A stretch of DNA of 13,869 bases from JADJLQ01 sp034439915 (GTDB lineage: Bacteria; Bacteroidota; Bacteroidia; Chitinophagales; Saprospiraceae). Shown here piece by piece: positions 13,773 to 13,869 of this stretch (the first letter of the stretch is position 1; every line of letters begins with the position of its first letter). A program made the translations under genes and the position numbers. Location: positions 1-13,869 of the forward strand of contig JAWXBI010000267.1 of NCBI GenBank assembly GCA_034439915.1. Reading direction: 5' to 3'. Under the pieces are notes generated by a model. That model searched no databases, was not told the DNA's origin, and saw nothing but the letters and a program-made list of their open reading frames with translations.

Positions 13773-13869
13773 CTGGAGTTTGGCTATATGACCATATTAG
13801 CTAAAAAATAATTAAAATAATTTGCTAAAAGTTTGAATATCAGAAATATTTTTTGTTTTTTGTGTCTAG

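Noticed and set aside
13797..13828. Terminator-like inverted repeat TTAGC...GCTAA
   Set aside because: The arms are only 5 bp, separated by a long A/T-rich loop, and no T-run follows; chance pairing is likely in this base composition.

Overview
The window looks like chromosomal DNA from a member of the Bacteroidota, most likely of the Saprospiraceae/Chitinophagia type. Four things point there. Start codons lack Shine-Dalgarno sequences. Several genes have a TAnnTTTG-type -7 promoter box just upstream. There is an ECF sigma factor paired with a membrane anti-sigma-like protein that carries an outer-membrane-barrel-like tail. Intergenic DNA is rich in short direct repeats. No rRNA, tRNA, CRISPR array, transposase or phage gene was seen.

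Layout. Positions 1-96 are a 12-copy 8-bp tandem repeat, cut by the window edge. It abuts a tight three-gene + strand operon (107-1307): a CBU_0592-like membrane protein, a cyclase-family (kynurenine formamidase fold) protein with an altered metal site, and a Cdd1-type helix-hairpin-helix protein. A minus-strand block follows: a lipoprotein (1483-2196), a probable gene relic (2297-2565), an anti-sigma/barrel protein and its ECF sigma factor (2583-4378), and a secreted esterase (4566-5636). A GDPD/PI-PLC-like secreted phosphodiesterase (5756-6496, +) is divergent from the esterase. It converges on mutL (6786-8603, -) across a repeat-rich gap. A secreted WD40-type beta-propeller (8732-9754, +) and an MFS transporter (9880-11142, +) come next, then a gap with another possible relic. 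The window closes with an SRPBCC/VOC operon (11521-12503, -) divergent from a GATase1-AraC regulator (12618-13625, +). That regulator ends in a 9-bp coding repeat and is followed by three 25-bp hairpin repeats.

The genes are mostly ordinary accessory and housekeeping functions; I see no coherent new multi-gene defence or biosynthetic system. The most unusual signals are structural. There are two separate duplications of gene 3' ends: the esterase tail, relocated about 3.2 kb away and carrying an in-frame stop, and the mutL tail, tandemly duplicated with a 164-bp offset. A -7 promoter box recurs 4-6 nt before start codons, which predicts near-leaderless mRNAs. Conserved catalytic residues appear to be missing from three enzymes or domains (cyclase, MutL nuclease motif, GATase1 domain). 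Several unrelated short-repeat families are packed into the gaps.
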